A stretch of DNA of 64,000 bases, taken from NCBI RefSeq assembly GCF_900100275.1, contig NZ_FNET01000010.1, forward strand, positions 62,001 to 126,000, written 5' to 3'. The notes beneath the pieces are model-generated. The model was not told where the DNA came from. It did no database searches and worked only from the letters and a program-made list of their open reading frames with translations. Below, piece by piece: positions 53,035 to 61,042 of the stretch. Numbering within the stretch: the first letter of the stretch is position 1; every line of letters starts with the position of its first letter. The stretch is from Lentzea albidocapillata subsp. violacea. GTDB lineage: Bacteria > Actinomycetota > Actinomycetes > Mycobacteriales > Pseudonocardiaceae. Made by a program: the position numbers and the translations under genes.

Positions 53035-53712
53035 GTGGAAACCCCTGCACTCCACACACGACGATCCGTGCTCGCCCTCGCGTTGACCGCACCCCTGCTC
53101 GTGGCACCGGCGGCTCAGGCCCTCGCTCAGCCGCCGTCCGCGCAGTGGGTCTCGGCGCCGTACACCTACACCGTCCAGAAGCCGTACAACCTGGCGCTGA
53201 GTTCCAGGTACAAGTTCTCCGGCGGCGTCCACACGACGTGGGTGTACGACTACGACCAGCCGCACACCCAGGGCAGCCCGACCGATCCGCGCACCGAGCT
53301 ACGGTTCCACCAGGAGTACTCCAGCGGCTCGCGCGCCTGGGAGGGCGAGATCTACATCCCGGCCGGCGTCAGCGGCCCGACCGTCGTGCAGATCCTGCGC
53401 GGCAGCCGCCCCAGCGGCACCCGCGCCACCGACGTGATGCTCAACGTCGCGAACATCAACGGCGGCACCCTGCGCAAGGACAACAACCAGGTAGTCGCCA
53501 CCGGCATCTACAACAAATGGTTCAAGATCCGCGTCGAACACACCGCGGTGGCGGGCGGCCGCGGCACCGTGAGGACCTACTACAACGGCGCCCTCAAACT
53601 CACGCACCAGGACGAGGGTCCGGCGACCCGCTACTTCAAGAACGGCGTCTACCACCACGGCAGCGGCCGCGCGGAGGCCCGTTTCCGCAACATCACCTAC
53701 TGGCGCCGGTGA
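53035..53712 (+). CDS. Tat-exported PL7/alginate-lyase-2-fold protein
   Basis: A 225-residue secreted protein: a twin-Arg signal (HTRRSVLALALTAPLLV) followed by a beta-jelly-roll of the alginate_lyase2/PL7 type. RTELRF corresponds to the R(T/S)ELR motif, VVQILRG to the QIH region and YFKNGVYHHGSG to YFKAGxYxQ. The catalytic His of QIH is replaced, so polysaccharide-lyase activity is uncertain; plant citrate-binding proteins share this fold. GTG 53035 has GGAGGG 7 bp upstream. The dre-like operator implies aminosugar (chitin) control. Confidence 0.75.
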   Translation: METPALHTRRSVLALALTAPLLVAPAAQALAQPPSAQWVSAPYTYTVQKPYNLALSSRYKFSGGVHTTWVYDYDQPHTQGSPTDPRTELRFHQEYSSGSRAWEGEIYIPAGVSGPTVVQILRGSRPSGTRATDVMLNVANINGGTLRKDNNQVVATGIYNKWFKIRVEHTAVAGGRGTVRTYYNGALKLTHQDEGPATRYFKNGVYHHGSGRAEARFRNITYWRR

Positions 53713-53723
53713 CGCCCTGATCC

Positions 53724-53768
53724 GGTCCCGCTTCCGCGCGCCACGGCGGGACGCGCGGAAGCGGGACC
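53724..53768. terminator. Terminator after the PL7-like gene
   Basis: A perfect 17-bp stem GGTCCCGCTTCCGCGCG (53724-53740) and its complement (53752-53768) with an 11-nt loop, 11 bp after the stop codon. Confidence 0.85.
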
Positions 53769-53794
53769 GCTGTCAGCGACCCTAGAGTGGCGCC

Positions 53795-54730
53795 ATGGAC
53801 TCACGGGTGGCGGTTGCATCGCTCGGCGGCACGATCACGATGACGGGCTCCGGCGCGGTGTCACCGACACTCGGCGCGCAGGACCTGGTCGGAGCCCTGG
53901 AGGTCGGCGAGATCGCCACCCTGGCGACGATTCCCGGCGCCTCGCTCACCTTCGCGACGTTGCTGGAGACCTTCGACTGGGCCGACGAGCAAGTCTCACG
54001 GGGCGCCGCCGGCGTGGTGATCATCCAGGGCACCGACACGCTGGAAGAGACCGCGTACTTCTTCGACTGCCTGTGGCAGCACGAAGAACCGCTCGTCGTC
54101 ACCGGCGCCATGCGCCACCCAGGCCTGCCCGGCGCGGACGGCCCGGCCAACCTCGCCGCCGCCGTGTCCATCGCGGCAGCCCCGAACTCACGCGGGCGCG
54201 GGGCGTTGCTCGTCCTCAACGACGAGATCCACGCCGCCCGCTGGGTCCGCAAGGCGCACAGCAGCCTCACGAACGCCTTCGCCTCGTTCCCCGGCCCGCT
54301 CGGACTCCAGATCGAGGGCGCCCCGCAGTACTTCCACCCCGCGCACCGGCTGTCGGCACTACCGCGACCCCTTGACGCACCAGCGGTTCCACTCATCGAG
54401 GCCACAGTGGACGACGACGGCGCGATCCTCGACTGGCTCAACGTCCAGGGCGTCGTGGTCGCGGCCACCGGCGCCGGGCACGTGTCGCAGGGGATGGCCG
54501 AGGCGATCTCCCGCGCCCGCTTCCCGGTGGTGGTGGCGTCGCGGACCGGCGCGGGCACGACGTTCCGCAACACCTACGGCTTCACCGGGTCCGAGTCGGA
54601 CCTGATTCAGCGCGGCGCGGTCATGGCGGGCTGGCTGTGCCCGCGCAAGTCCCGCGTGCTCCTCCGCCTCGCGCTGGGCTCGGAGAGCGCGGTCGAGGAC
54701 GTGTTCACGGTCCGCGGGGGTGTCTTCTGA
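53795..54730 (+). CDS. L-asparaginase (type II-like)
   Basis: A 311-residue asparaginase/glutaminase-fold amidohydrolase. The two active-site Thr motifs are VASLGGTITM (Thr13) and IIQGTDTLEETAYF, followed by PLVVTGAMRHPGLPGADGPANL and the Lys segment. It hydrolyses asparagine to aspartate and ammonia. No signal peptide is seen, so it is probably cytosolic. It is monocistronic; the start ATG 53795 follows the strong terminator and a short promoter gap. A G-rich repeat region follows. Confidence 0.95.
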   Translation: MDSRVAVASLGGTITMTGSGAVSPTLGAQDLVGALEVGEIATLATIPGASLTFATLLETFDWADEQVSRGAAGVVIIQGTDTLEETAYFFDCLWQHEEPLVVTGAMRHPGLPGADGPANLAAAVSIAAAPNSRGRGALLVLNDEIHAARWVRKAHSSLTNAFASFPGPLGLQIEGAPQYFHPAHRLSALPRPLDAPAVPLIEATVDDDGAILDWLNVQGVVVAATGAGHVSQGMAEAISRARFPVVVASRTGAGTTFRNTYGFTGSESDLIQRGAVMAGWLCPRKSRVLLRLALGSESAVEDVFTVRGGVF

Positions 54731-55266
54731 GTGTTGCACCGCGCCTTGGCGGGCGCGGCGGTCCTTTGGTGGTCGGGCGGCCCGAGGTGGCAGCGGCGGC
54801 TGGGTCCGGGGTGTTTGGCGGGTTGGGCGGTGGGGGCCCGAGGTGCGTGGTGGAGAGGGACGGTTGGGCTGTCCGGGGTGCTTGGCGGACAGGGTGGCCG
54901 GGTTGCCCGAGGTGCGTGGTGGACAGGGACGGTTGGACTGTCGGGGGTGCTTGGCGAACAGGGTGGTCGGGCTGCCCGAGGTGTGTGGTGGCAGGAGCGG
55001 CTGGGTTGGCCGAGATGTGAGGCGGACGGGCGACGGGGCGGCTCGAGGGTTTTGGTGGGTGGGGCATCAGGTACTCCGGTGTGCTTGGTGGCTTGGGCGC
55101 TGCGTTGTGGTGTGGAGGGGCTGCGGCTGCGGCTGTCGCAGGGGGTTGGGCTGTTCGAGGTGTTTGGTGGGCGGCGGCGGCCTCAAGGGCGGGGTGGGGG
55201 TGGCGGTGGTGCGCCGCGCCCTTGTGGCCGACCGCCCGTGAGTGGGTGGTTGGTGGGCGCGGCGCC
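54731..55266. other. G-rich intergenic region without a convincing gene
   Basis: Between the asparaginase and HNH genes lies 536 bp of strongly purine/G-biased plus strand with runs such as GGTTGGGCGGTGGGGG. Several frames stay open on both strands because of composition and repeats, but none has a ribosome binding site or recognisable domain. Read on the minus strand one frame is a Pro/Gln/His-rich repeat. Confidence 0.5.
54781..55020. repeat. Imperfect 68-69 bp tandem repeat
   Basis: The word CCCGAGGTG recurs at 54781, 54838, 54906 and 54975, with spacings of 57, 68 and 69 bp. The two central copies share GCGTGGTGGA, GGGACGGTTGG and GGGGTGCTTGGCG in the same order. The unit is about 23 codons long, so each frame encodes a 23-residue repeat; on the minus strand it is of the type THLGQPxHPVRQAP. 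Confidence 0.8.
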
Positions 55267-56445
55267 TTAGGCGGCGTGGAGTGGGTTGGTTCTTGGTCTT
55301 CGGTTTGGGTCTATGAATGCTGGTGGGCGGAAGGTTGGGAGGCCTTCGGCCATCTGGATCTGCCACTCTGAGTGGTGCATTAGGTCGTGGTGCCTGCGGC
55401 AGAGGAGGACCAGGTTGGCGGCGTTGGTTTTGCCGCCTTCTGACCAGAAGGTGATGTGGTGGGCTTCGCAGTGTTTTGGTGGGCGGGTGCAGCCTGGGAA
55501 GGCGCAGCCCTTGTCTCGGGCCACCAGGACTCGGCGTAGGCCCGCGTTGATTGCCCTGGTCTTGCGGCCTACGTCGTGGATCTGGGAGCGGCTGCCGAGC
55601 AGGGCGGGGATGATGCCCGCGTCGCAGGCCATCTTGCGGACCTGGGCCATCGGGAGGTGTTCGCCGTTGTCCAGTAGTGCGGTGCCGAGGTTTTCGCGGA
55701 GCTTGTCGTAGTCGACTGTGATCGTCAGCTGGACGCGCTCGCCGCCGTGGATTCTGCTGTTGTCGGCGCGTAGGGCCAGGTCGATGACCTCGCACAGGGC
55801 GTCGCCTTCTCGTTCTGGCGCGCAGCGCTGGTCGTGGGGTTCCGGCTTGGCCAGTGGGTCGATCAGCGCGTCCAGCTTTGCGCCGGTCTCGGCGTCTAGG
55901 TCTGCGGACAGTAGGTACCGGCCGCTCCTCCATTGGCGCCGCATGAAGTTCTTCTGCGGCGCGGGGGTTGGGGCCTTGGGTTCTGGGCCGTCCTGGTCCA
56001 GGCGGTAGGCCAGCTCCTTGCAGAACGCCTTGGCGGAGCGGGGCTCGTGCTGCCGTGCGTACTCGACCACGTGCTCCTCCGCTACGGAGGGCAGCGCGGC
56101 CATTGCCTCGGCCAGCACCTCCACGTGGTCTTCGGACAGCTCTCCCTCGGCCATCGCGGCGGCGATGCCGGGCATGGCCGGGGCGATTTGGGAACCTGTC
56201 GGCGTCACCGTGGGGCACAAAGCCTGCGCCTGCTTGATCCTGCGGCGTGACACCTTGGGATCCCAGCGCAGCGTGTGCTTGAAGACCTCGACGAGATCCT
56301 TGTATCCCAGCGTTTCCGCCGCGCCCTGCTGGTCCAGCGAACCGATGATCTCCAGCACCTGGAACTGAAGCCGTTGCAACGCGCGGACCTTCCGCTTGAG
56401 CTCGTCGAGGAGCTCAAGCGGGGAGGAGAGCGCGAGGGGTGGCAT
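55267..56445 (-). CDS. DUF222 / HNH endonuclease of the 13E12 family
   Basis: A 392-residue protein with an N-terminal DUF222 (13E12 repeat) domain (about 1-280) and a C-terminal HNH nuclease module: GCAFPGCTRPPKHCEAHHITFWSEGGKTNAANLVLLCRRHHDLMH, with paired Cys and HH-N-H catalytic residues. This family is multi-copy in actinobacteria and in mycobacteria corresponds to REP13E12, some copies of which lie under LexA control. I choose ATG 56445 because similarity begins there. A LexA-type box lies 14 bp upstream. Codon use is ordinary. Confidence 0.92.
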   Translation of the reverse strand: MPPLALSSPLELLDELKRKVRALQRLQFQVLEIIGSLDQQGAAETLGYKDLVEVFKHTLRWDPKVSRRRIKQAQALCPTVTPTGSQIAPAMPGIAAAMAEGELSEDHVEVLAEAMAALPSVAEEHVVEYARQHEPRSAKAFCKELAYRLDQDGPEPKAPTPAPQKNFMRRQWRSGRYLLSADLDAETGAKLDALIDPLAKPEPHDQRCAPEREGDALCEVIDLALRADNSRIHGGERVQLTITVDYDKLRENLGTALLDNGEHLPMAQVRKMACDAGIIPALLGSRSQIHDVGRKTRAINAGLRRVLVARDKGCAFPGCTRPPKHCEAHHITFWSEGGKTNAANLVLLCRRHHDLMHHSEWQIQMAEGLPTFRPPAFIDPNRRPRTNPLHAA

Positions 56446-56459
56446 GCGATTAGCTTGAC

Positions 56460-56475
56460 ATGAACAGGTGTTCGA
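56460..56475 (-). promoter_or_regulatory. LexA (SOS) box upstream of the HNH gene
   Basis: On the minus strand TCGAAC-ACCT-GTTCAT matches the actinobacterial SOS box TCGAAC-N4-GTTCGA at 10 of 12 fixed positions. It ends 14 bp before the HNH start codon and is followed by CTAATC, a plausible -10 element for a near-leaderless message. Confidence 0.65.
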
Positions 56476-56612
56476 ATGCCATTCCACAATCAGGTGAACG
56501 TGCAGGTCAGGGCCTATGGCGCCGTGTGCGGCGCACGGTGCCATAGGGTCTGACGTTTTCACCCGAACGAGCCCGTGGCATGGATCGAATCCAAGCCCTA
56601 CCGTCGAACGGC

Positions 56613-57458
56613 ATGACCGCGATCATTTCCACCCCGTGCAGCCGAGAACTCGGTGACGAGCTGCGCCGCCTACGGGAGACGAGTACCGAGTTCCACGGCC
56701 GCGCGATGGCCGTCCAGCTGGGCTGGGATCCGAGCAAGGTGTCCGACATCGAACTCGGCAAGGTGCGCGCGAGTGACGTCGACATCGTGCAGTACCTCGC
56801 GACGTGCGGTAAGAACATCGACTTCATCGACGCGTTTCGCGGTCGCTACTACAACGCCTTCGATCTGTACTTCGCTCAGTTGCCGGACAACCTGCGCACA
56901 CTCGCGATGATGGAGGCGATGGCTACGAAGATCGTCTCCTACGACATCCTGACGGTGCACGGCCTGTTGCAGACGGAGTTCTACGCGCGGGAACTGTTCG
57001 TGGACGGCCAGTTCGAGGCGCCGCAGGACATCGAGAGGTTCGTCCAGGCCCGCATGGAACGGCAGGCGATCATGAGGCGGCCGAACCGCCTGGAGTGCGT
57101 TTTCTACTTGCACGAGTTCGCATTGCGGATGCGGCTGGGGGATGCGTCGCTCCGCGAAGATCAGTACCTTCGCCTGCTGTTCAACACCCACATCCTCCGG
57201 ATCGTGCCTGCCCACGTCACTGCCTTCCGTTCCGCGGTCACGCTGTACGAGTTCGGGAAGGCGGCTCCGGTCGTGTACACCGACACGGACACCGCCGAGG
57301 TGTACGCGCAGGACAGCGTTGCCGTCGCACGAACCAAGAGGCTCTTTCAGCGGCTGGATGCCGTCGCCCTGGATGCGGAACAATCGAAGCGAAAGCTGGC
57401 GGAGTACGTCAGCGGACTTCGAGAGGATCCTCATGACGGCCGAACGGACCTGGCATAA
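56613..57458 (+). CDS. XRE-type regulator with DUF5753 domain (WhiJ/Scr1-like)
   Basis: A 281-residue regulator with an N-terminal HTH (about 10-70: LGDELRRLRETSTEFHGRAMAVQLGWDPSKVSDIELG) and a DUF5753 C-terminal domain with the recognisable YDILTVHGLLQTEFYARELF and CVFYLHEFALRMRLGD segments. Such proteins are encoded in many copies in actinomycetes next to a DUF397 protein and act in development or antibiotic control. The ATG 56613 is preceded by a longer in-frame ATG at 56580. It overlaps the DUF397 gene by 26 bp. Confidence 0.92.
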   Translation: MTAIISTPCSRELGDELRRLRETSTEFHGRAMAVQLGWDPSKVSDIELGKVRASDVDIVQYLATCGKNIDFIDAFRGRYYNAFDLYFAQLPDNLRTLAMMEAMATKIVSYDILTVHGLLQTEFYARELFVDGQFEAPQDIERFVQARMERQAIMRRPNRLECVFYLHEFALRMRLGDASLREDQYLRLLFNTHILRIVPAHVTAFRSAVTLYEFGKAAPVVYTDTDTAEVYAQDSVAVARTKRLFQRLDAVALDAEQSKRKLAEYVSGLREDPHDGRTDLA

Positions 57459-57606
57459 GAGCAGCTACAGCAGCGGTGCTACAGGAAGCAGCTGTGTGGA
57501 GGTGTCGCTGACCCAGGACGCGCTGGTCCGGGACACGAAGAACGCGAGCGGTGCGGTACTCGCGTTCTCCGCCTCGGCCTGGCGCGCCCTGATCAACTCG
57601 CTCTGA
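57433..57606 (+). CDS. DUF397 small protein
   Basis: A 57-residue DUF397 protein with the family signature WHKSSYSSGATGSSCVEVS, then VRDTKNASGAVLAFSASAW. DUF397 proteins are the partners of DUF5753 regulators (WhiJ-like systems) and probably modulate or antagonise them. GAGAGGATCC lies ahead of ATG 57433, inside the regulator's 3' end. It overlaps the convergent radical-SAM-like gene by 14 bp. Confidence 0.95.
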   Translation: MTAERTWHKSSYSSGATGSSCVEVSLTQDALVRDTKNASGAVLAFSASAWRALINSL

Positions 57607-58138
57607 CCACCGACGTGTTCGCGGTCTCGACCGTCACCCGCACGGTCTGAGGGGCGAGCGACTGCAGGTACTGCGCGTGGTCCGAGCCGAGCGTGTCGCT
57701 GAACGCGATGAACGCCAGCCGGGGCAGTTCGAACGCGGTGGTGGCGCAGAACTCCTCCAGGCGGTCGAAACCGCGCCGGATGCCGGTGGCGTCGAGGCCG
57801 AACACGGCGTGCCGGTCGAGCTTGGCGGCACCGATGTCGAGCAGGTGCAACGCGTGCATGGCGTGCGTGAACGCCATCGCGCACACCTCGATGCGCGAGC
57901 ACGACAGCAGCAGCGTCCGCACCATCGACGGGTGCAGTGACTTGCCGGACGTGCGCAGGACGACGTCGATGCCGGCGGCGCGGAACAGTTCGACGATCTC
58001 GAACAGGCCGGGCACTCCCAGCGGCTCGCCGCCGCCCAGCGTGACGGTCTCGGGGCGCATCGAGATGAGCGCCTGTGCGATGTGCAGCATTCGGTCGTGG
58101 CTGAGCCGCGCGTGTGCGACGTCCCAGGTGATGTCCAT
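57593..58138 (-). CDS. Radical-SAM-like protein lacking the CxxxCxxC cluster motif
   Basis: A 181-residue protein resembling the TIM-barrel of radical SAM enzymes: VTLGGGEPLGVPGLFEIVELFRAAGIDVVLRTSG is the SAM-binding GGEP region and the following strand. The segment where CxxxCxxC should be, right after MDITWDV, reads AHARLSHDRML, so the iron-sulfur cysteines are gone, as if about 20 residues had been deleted. It is either a dead remnant or a diverged SAM- or peptide-binding protein. It sits next to a DUF5753/DUF397 pair. Confidence 0.7.
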   Translation of the reverse strand: MDITWDVAHARLSHDRMLHIAQALISMRPETVTLGGGEPLGVPGLFEIVELFRAAGIDVVLRTSGKSLHPSMVRTLLLSCSRIEVCAMAFTHAMHALHLLDIGAAKLDRHAVFGLDATGIRRGFDRLEEFCATTAFELPRLAFIAFSDTLGSDHAQYLQSLAPQTVRVTVETANTSVVRAS

Positions 58139-58195
58139 GCGAATCGGGCCCCCTTCGGCGGATGCGCCGATCCAAGCCAGGGACCAGTCCCGCCG

Positions 58196-58861
58196 TCAGG
58201 TGACCCGTGTCCCGTCTTGGGAGGGACTTCCCAGCCCGGCCTCGCGGGCGCGCACGATCGCCTGCGCGCGATCGGCCACCTGGAGTTTGGTGAAGATCGC
58301 GGACACCCGGTTGCGCACGGTCTTGCCCGACAGCGTCAGCCGATGCGCGATCGACGGGTTGTCCAAGCCGGACGCCATCAGCTCCAGCACGTCCCGTTCA
58401 CGATCCGTGAGCTGCGGGAACAGCACCGCCCTGGACGACGAGATCGCGGTGAAGTAGCCCATCATCCGCTGGGCGATGGTGGCGCTGAAGATCGCGTCGC
58501 CGGCTCCTATCGCCTGCACCGCGCGCACGATCTCGTCGTCATCGGTCGTCTTGACCAGGTAACCGCGCGCCCCGGCCTTCATGGCCGCGAACACGAGCTC
58601 GTCGTCCTCGTGCATCGTCAGCACGAGGACACCGACGTGCGGCAGGGCCTCCTGGATCTGCTTGGCGGCCTCGACCCCGCCCAGCACGGGCATGTGCAGG
58701 TCCATCACGACGACGTCCGGCACGACGTCCAGGACGACCTTCACGGCCTCCTGCCCGTCGGCGGCGTCACCGACGACCTCGAGACCGTCCTCGCCGTCCA
58801 GCAACGCCTTCAAGCCGCGCCGGAACACCGGGTGGTCGTCGGCGATCACCACGCGCGTCAC
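58196..58861 (-). CDS. NarL/LuxR-type response regulator
   Basis: A 221-residue regulator: receiver domain VTRVVIADDHPVFRRGLKALL with the phospho-Asp in VVVMDLHMP and Lys in GYLVKTTDD; C-terminal LuxR HTH LTDRERDVLELMASGLDNPSIAHRL. GTG 58861 overlaps the kinase stop by 4 bp. It is the partner of the kinase at 58858. Its targets are not evident. Confidence 0.95.
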   Translation of the reverse strand: MTRVVIADDHPVFRRGLKALLDGEDGLEVVGDAADGQEAVKVVLDVVPDVVVMDLHMPVLGGVEAAKQIQEALPHVGVLVLTMHEDDELVFAAMKAGARGYLVKTTDDDEIVRAVQAIGAGDAIFSATIAQRMMGYFTAISSSRAVLFPQLTDRERDVLELMASGLDNPSIAHRLTLSGKTVRNRVSAIFTKLQVADRAQAIVRAREAGLGSPSQDGTRVT

Positions 58862-60732
58862 TGGGCCTCCAACGGGATCCGCGCCACCACCCGAGTGCCG
58901 TGTGGTTCCGCGGGTCCCACTGTGCACGATCCACCCAGCTCCGCGCACCGTTCGCGCATCGAGTCGAGCCCCACGCCCGGCTTGGAATCCGCCGCGACCC
59001 CGCGCCCGTCGTCCACGATCTCCACGACCAGGTCGCCGTCGGCCCGCACGGTGATCACGCAGGTCGACGCTCCGGAGTGGCGTGCGGTGTTCGTCAACGC
59101 CTCCGCGACGATCCGGTAGGCCGCGACCTCCACGGCGGCGGACAGCCCGTCGATCTGCTCGGCCTCCACCTTGACGCGCAGGTCGCCGCCGAAGCGAGCG
59201 GCCTCGTCGCGCACGGCCAGCGCCAGGCCCTGGTCGAGGATCGGCGGCCGCAGCCCGTCCACGAGGCTGCGCACCTCGACGGCGGTCGTGTCGACGTCGG
59301 CCAGCACCGGGTCCAGCACGTCGCCCAGCGAGCGGCGCAACGCCTTGAGCTGCAACCGGATCCCGACCAACGCCGGGCCCACGCCGTCGTGCAGGTCGCG
59401 CCGCAGCCGCAGCCGTTCCTCCTCGCGGGCGCGCACCAGCCGTTCGCGGGCGAGCTGCAGATCGGCGGTCAGCTTGATCGACTGCGCGGCCGGAGCGGTG
59501 GAACGGGCCAGATCGACGAGCAGGCTCAGTTCGCGATCGCTCAGCCGCTCGTCGGGAGCGCGCGGCTCGACCACGAGATCGCCGACCGAGGAACCCCGGT
59601 ACGTCATGGGAAAGCGCAGCTGCGGCCATCCGCGGCTGCGTCCGTGCTCGGCCAGCACCGAGCCACCGCGAATCGCCACGTACGGCAGCTTCAACGACTC
59701 GGCGACCGTCTGGGCCACCGTCGCGAGCACGTCCTGGGACTGTTCGAGCTTCTCGCTCAACGTGGACAACGTCGCGTATGGATCAGAGCGGTCGCCGTAC
59801 AGCCACCGGTCGAGCTTGCGCTGCACCCAGCTGCGGATCGGCGCGAACACCAGTCCCGCGGCCACGACCCCGATCACCTCGGCGTCCTCCGCGAACAGCT
59901 GGCCGGCCCCGACCATCACCCCGAGGTAGACCAGCAGCAATACCACGGTCAGCGATCCGTAGAGCAACGACCGGTGGATCAGCAGGCTGATGTCGTACAG
60001 GCCGTACCGCAGGATCGCGATGACCGCGGCGGCCGGAAACGCCAGCACACCGACGATCCACGCGATGTGCCCGTCCGTCGTCTCCACCACGGTCGCCACA
60101 CCGGCCAGCGTCAGCAGGGCGAAGGCCCACACGAGCAGCCGGCGTTCGTCCCCTTCCGCCCTCCGCCATCGCAGAGCCAGCGAGACCACGGCCGCGAGCA
60201 CGGAGACCCCGGCCGCGAGCACGGCGATCAGCGTGATCGTCTTCGCGACCCCGCCGCCACTGCTCTGCCAGAACGAGGCGGGATCACCCCACGACGCCCA
60301 GGCGATCCCGAGGGTGCCGGCGACAGCACTGAACAGCGACGCCCCGATGGCGATCCACCAGCGGTTGCTCAGCGGCTTGCCGTTGGGGAAGACCAGCGCC
60401 ACAGCGGGCAACAGCGCGTACGTGGGCCACCAGACCCACGCCTCGACCCATCGGGCGGGGTGGTCGGCGGGGTGGCCCGCGACCGCGATGGCGACGGCGC
60501 CGAACACGCCCATCACCAGCAGCAACCACCCGACGGACGACCTGCGGACGTGGCCGATCACCCGCACCCCGAGCAGGGTGCAGGCGAACGCGACCAGCCA
60601 GTTCCGCGGATGTGAGACGGCGCCGGTGACCGCTGTGTGCACGACGGCGAAGAGCACACAGGCGGCCACCAACGCGCCGACGACACGGGCGAGGGTGACC
60701 TCGCGCCGTGTCAGTCGCTGAGCCAGTGCCAC
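58858..60732 (-). CDS. Membrane sensor histidine kinase (NarL-type partner)
   Basis: A 624-residue kinase with about eight N-terminal membrane helices (1-290), a GAF-like cytoplasmic region, the HisKA_3 phosphoacceptor motif LRRDLHDGVGPALVGIRL and an HATPase domain with VAEALTNTARHSGAS and VDDGRGVAADSKPGVGLDSMRERCAELGG. This multi-TM, short-loop sensor type usually reads a signal in or at the membrane. It overlaps the regulator gene by 4 bp and the upstream small gene by 22 bp, forming one minus-strand operon. Confidence 0.93.
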   Translation of the reverse strand: MALAQRLTRREVTLARVVGALVAACVLFAVVHTAVTGAVSHPRNWLVAFACTLLGVRVIGHVRRSSVGWLLLVMGVFGAVAIAVAGHPADHPARWVEAWVWWPTYALLPAVALVFPNGKPLSNRWWIAIGASLFSAVAGTLGIAWASWGDPASFWQSSGGGVAKTITLIAVLAAGVSVLAAVVSLALRWRRAEGDERRLLVWAFALLTLAGVATVVETTDGHIAWIVGVLAFPAAAVIAILRYGLYDISLLIHRSLLYGSLTVVLLLVYLGVMVGAGQLFAEDAEVIGVVAAGLVFAPIRSWVQRKLDRWLYGDRSDPYATLSTLSEKLEQSQDVLATVAQTVAESLKLPYVAIRGGSVLAEHGRSRGWPQLRFPMTYRGSSVGDLVVEPRAPDERLSDRELSLLVDLARSTAPAAQSIKLTADLQLARERLVRAREEERLRLRRDLHDGVGPALVGIRLQLKALRRSLGDVLDPVLADVDTTAVEVRSLVDGLRPPILDQGLALAVRDEAARFGGDLRVKVEAEQIDGLSAAVEVAAYRIVAEALTNTARHSGASTCVITVRADGDLVVEIVDDGRGVAADSKPGVGLDSMRERCAELGGSCTVGPAEPHGTRVVARIPLEAQ

Positions 60733-60980
60733 AGGTTGTGGAACGGAGAACCGGAGTCCAGCGTGGAGAGACCTCCTGGCCAGCCCTGGAAGGTCATGAG
60801 CCGGTGGCGCAGCTCCTCCACGGTCCTGGGTTCGGCGGGCTTGTGGGGGTGATCGAAATCGACGTCCTCAGGTGGCGCGTTCATCGCGCGCACCTGGAGC
60901 TCCGCGTACCAGGCGAGGAGCTCTTCGTCGGACATGTGCGAAAAGTACGGCGGAGTTACTTTCTGCCCGGACTTCGACAT
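60711..60980 (-). CDS. Uncharacterised 89-aa protein upstream of the kinase
   Basis: A soluble 89-residue protein, MSDEELLAWYAELQVRAMNAP in the middle, ending in a Trp-rich SPFHNLWHWLSD. No domain is recognised. Starts at 60980 and 60935 (MSDEELL) are both possible; neither has a strong Shine-Dalgarno sequence. Its last 22 bp overlap the kinase start, so it may be a cotranscribed input or accessory factor for the two-component system. Confidence 0.65.
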   Translation of the reverse strand: MSKSGQKVTPPYFSHMSDEELLAWYAELQVRAMNAPPEDVDFDHPHKPAEPRTVEELRHRLMTFQGWPGGLSTLDSGSPFHNLWHWLSD

Positions 60981-61042
60981 GCCTGGAAGGAGTCATGGGC
61001 ACCCGTCTGGATACACCAGTGTCCACAACTTTTCCGGCTGGT

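Noticed and set aside
53035-53712. Confident alginate lyase annotation
   Set aside because: The fold motifs RTELRF and YFKNGVY are present, but the catalytic QIH is altered and the regulatory context points to aminosugars.
54731-55270. Long open frames through the G-rich tandem repeat, including a Trp/Gly-rich plus-strand protein and a Pro-rich minus-strand protein
   Set aside because: No ribosome binding site or conserved domain; the 69-bp unit keeps every frame open, so openness is not evidence of coding.
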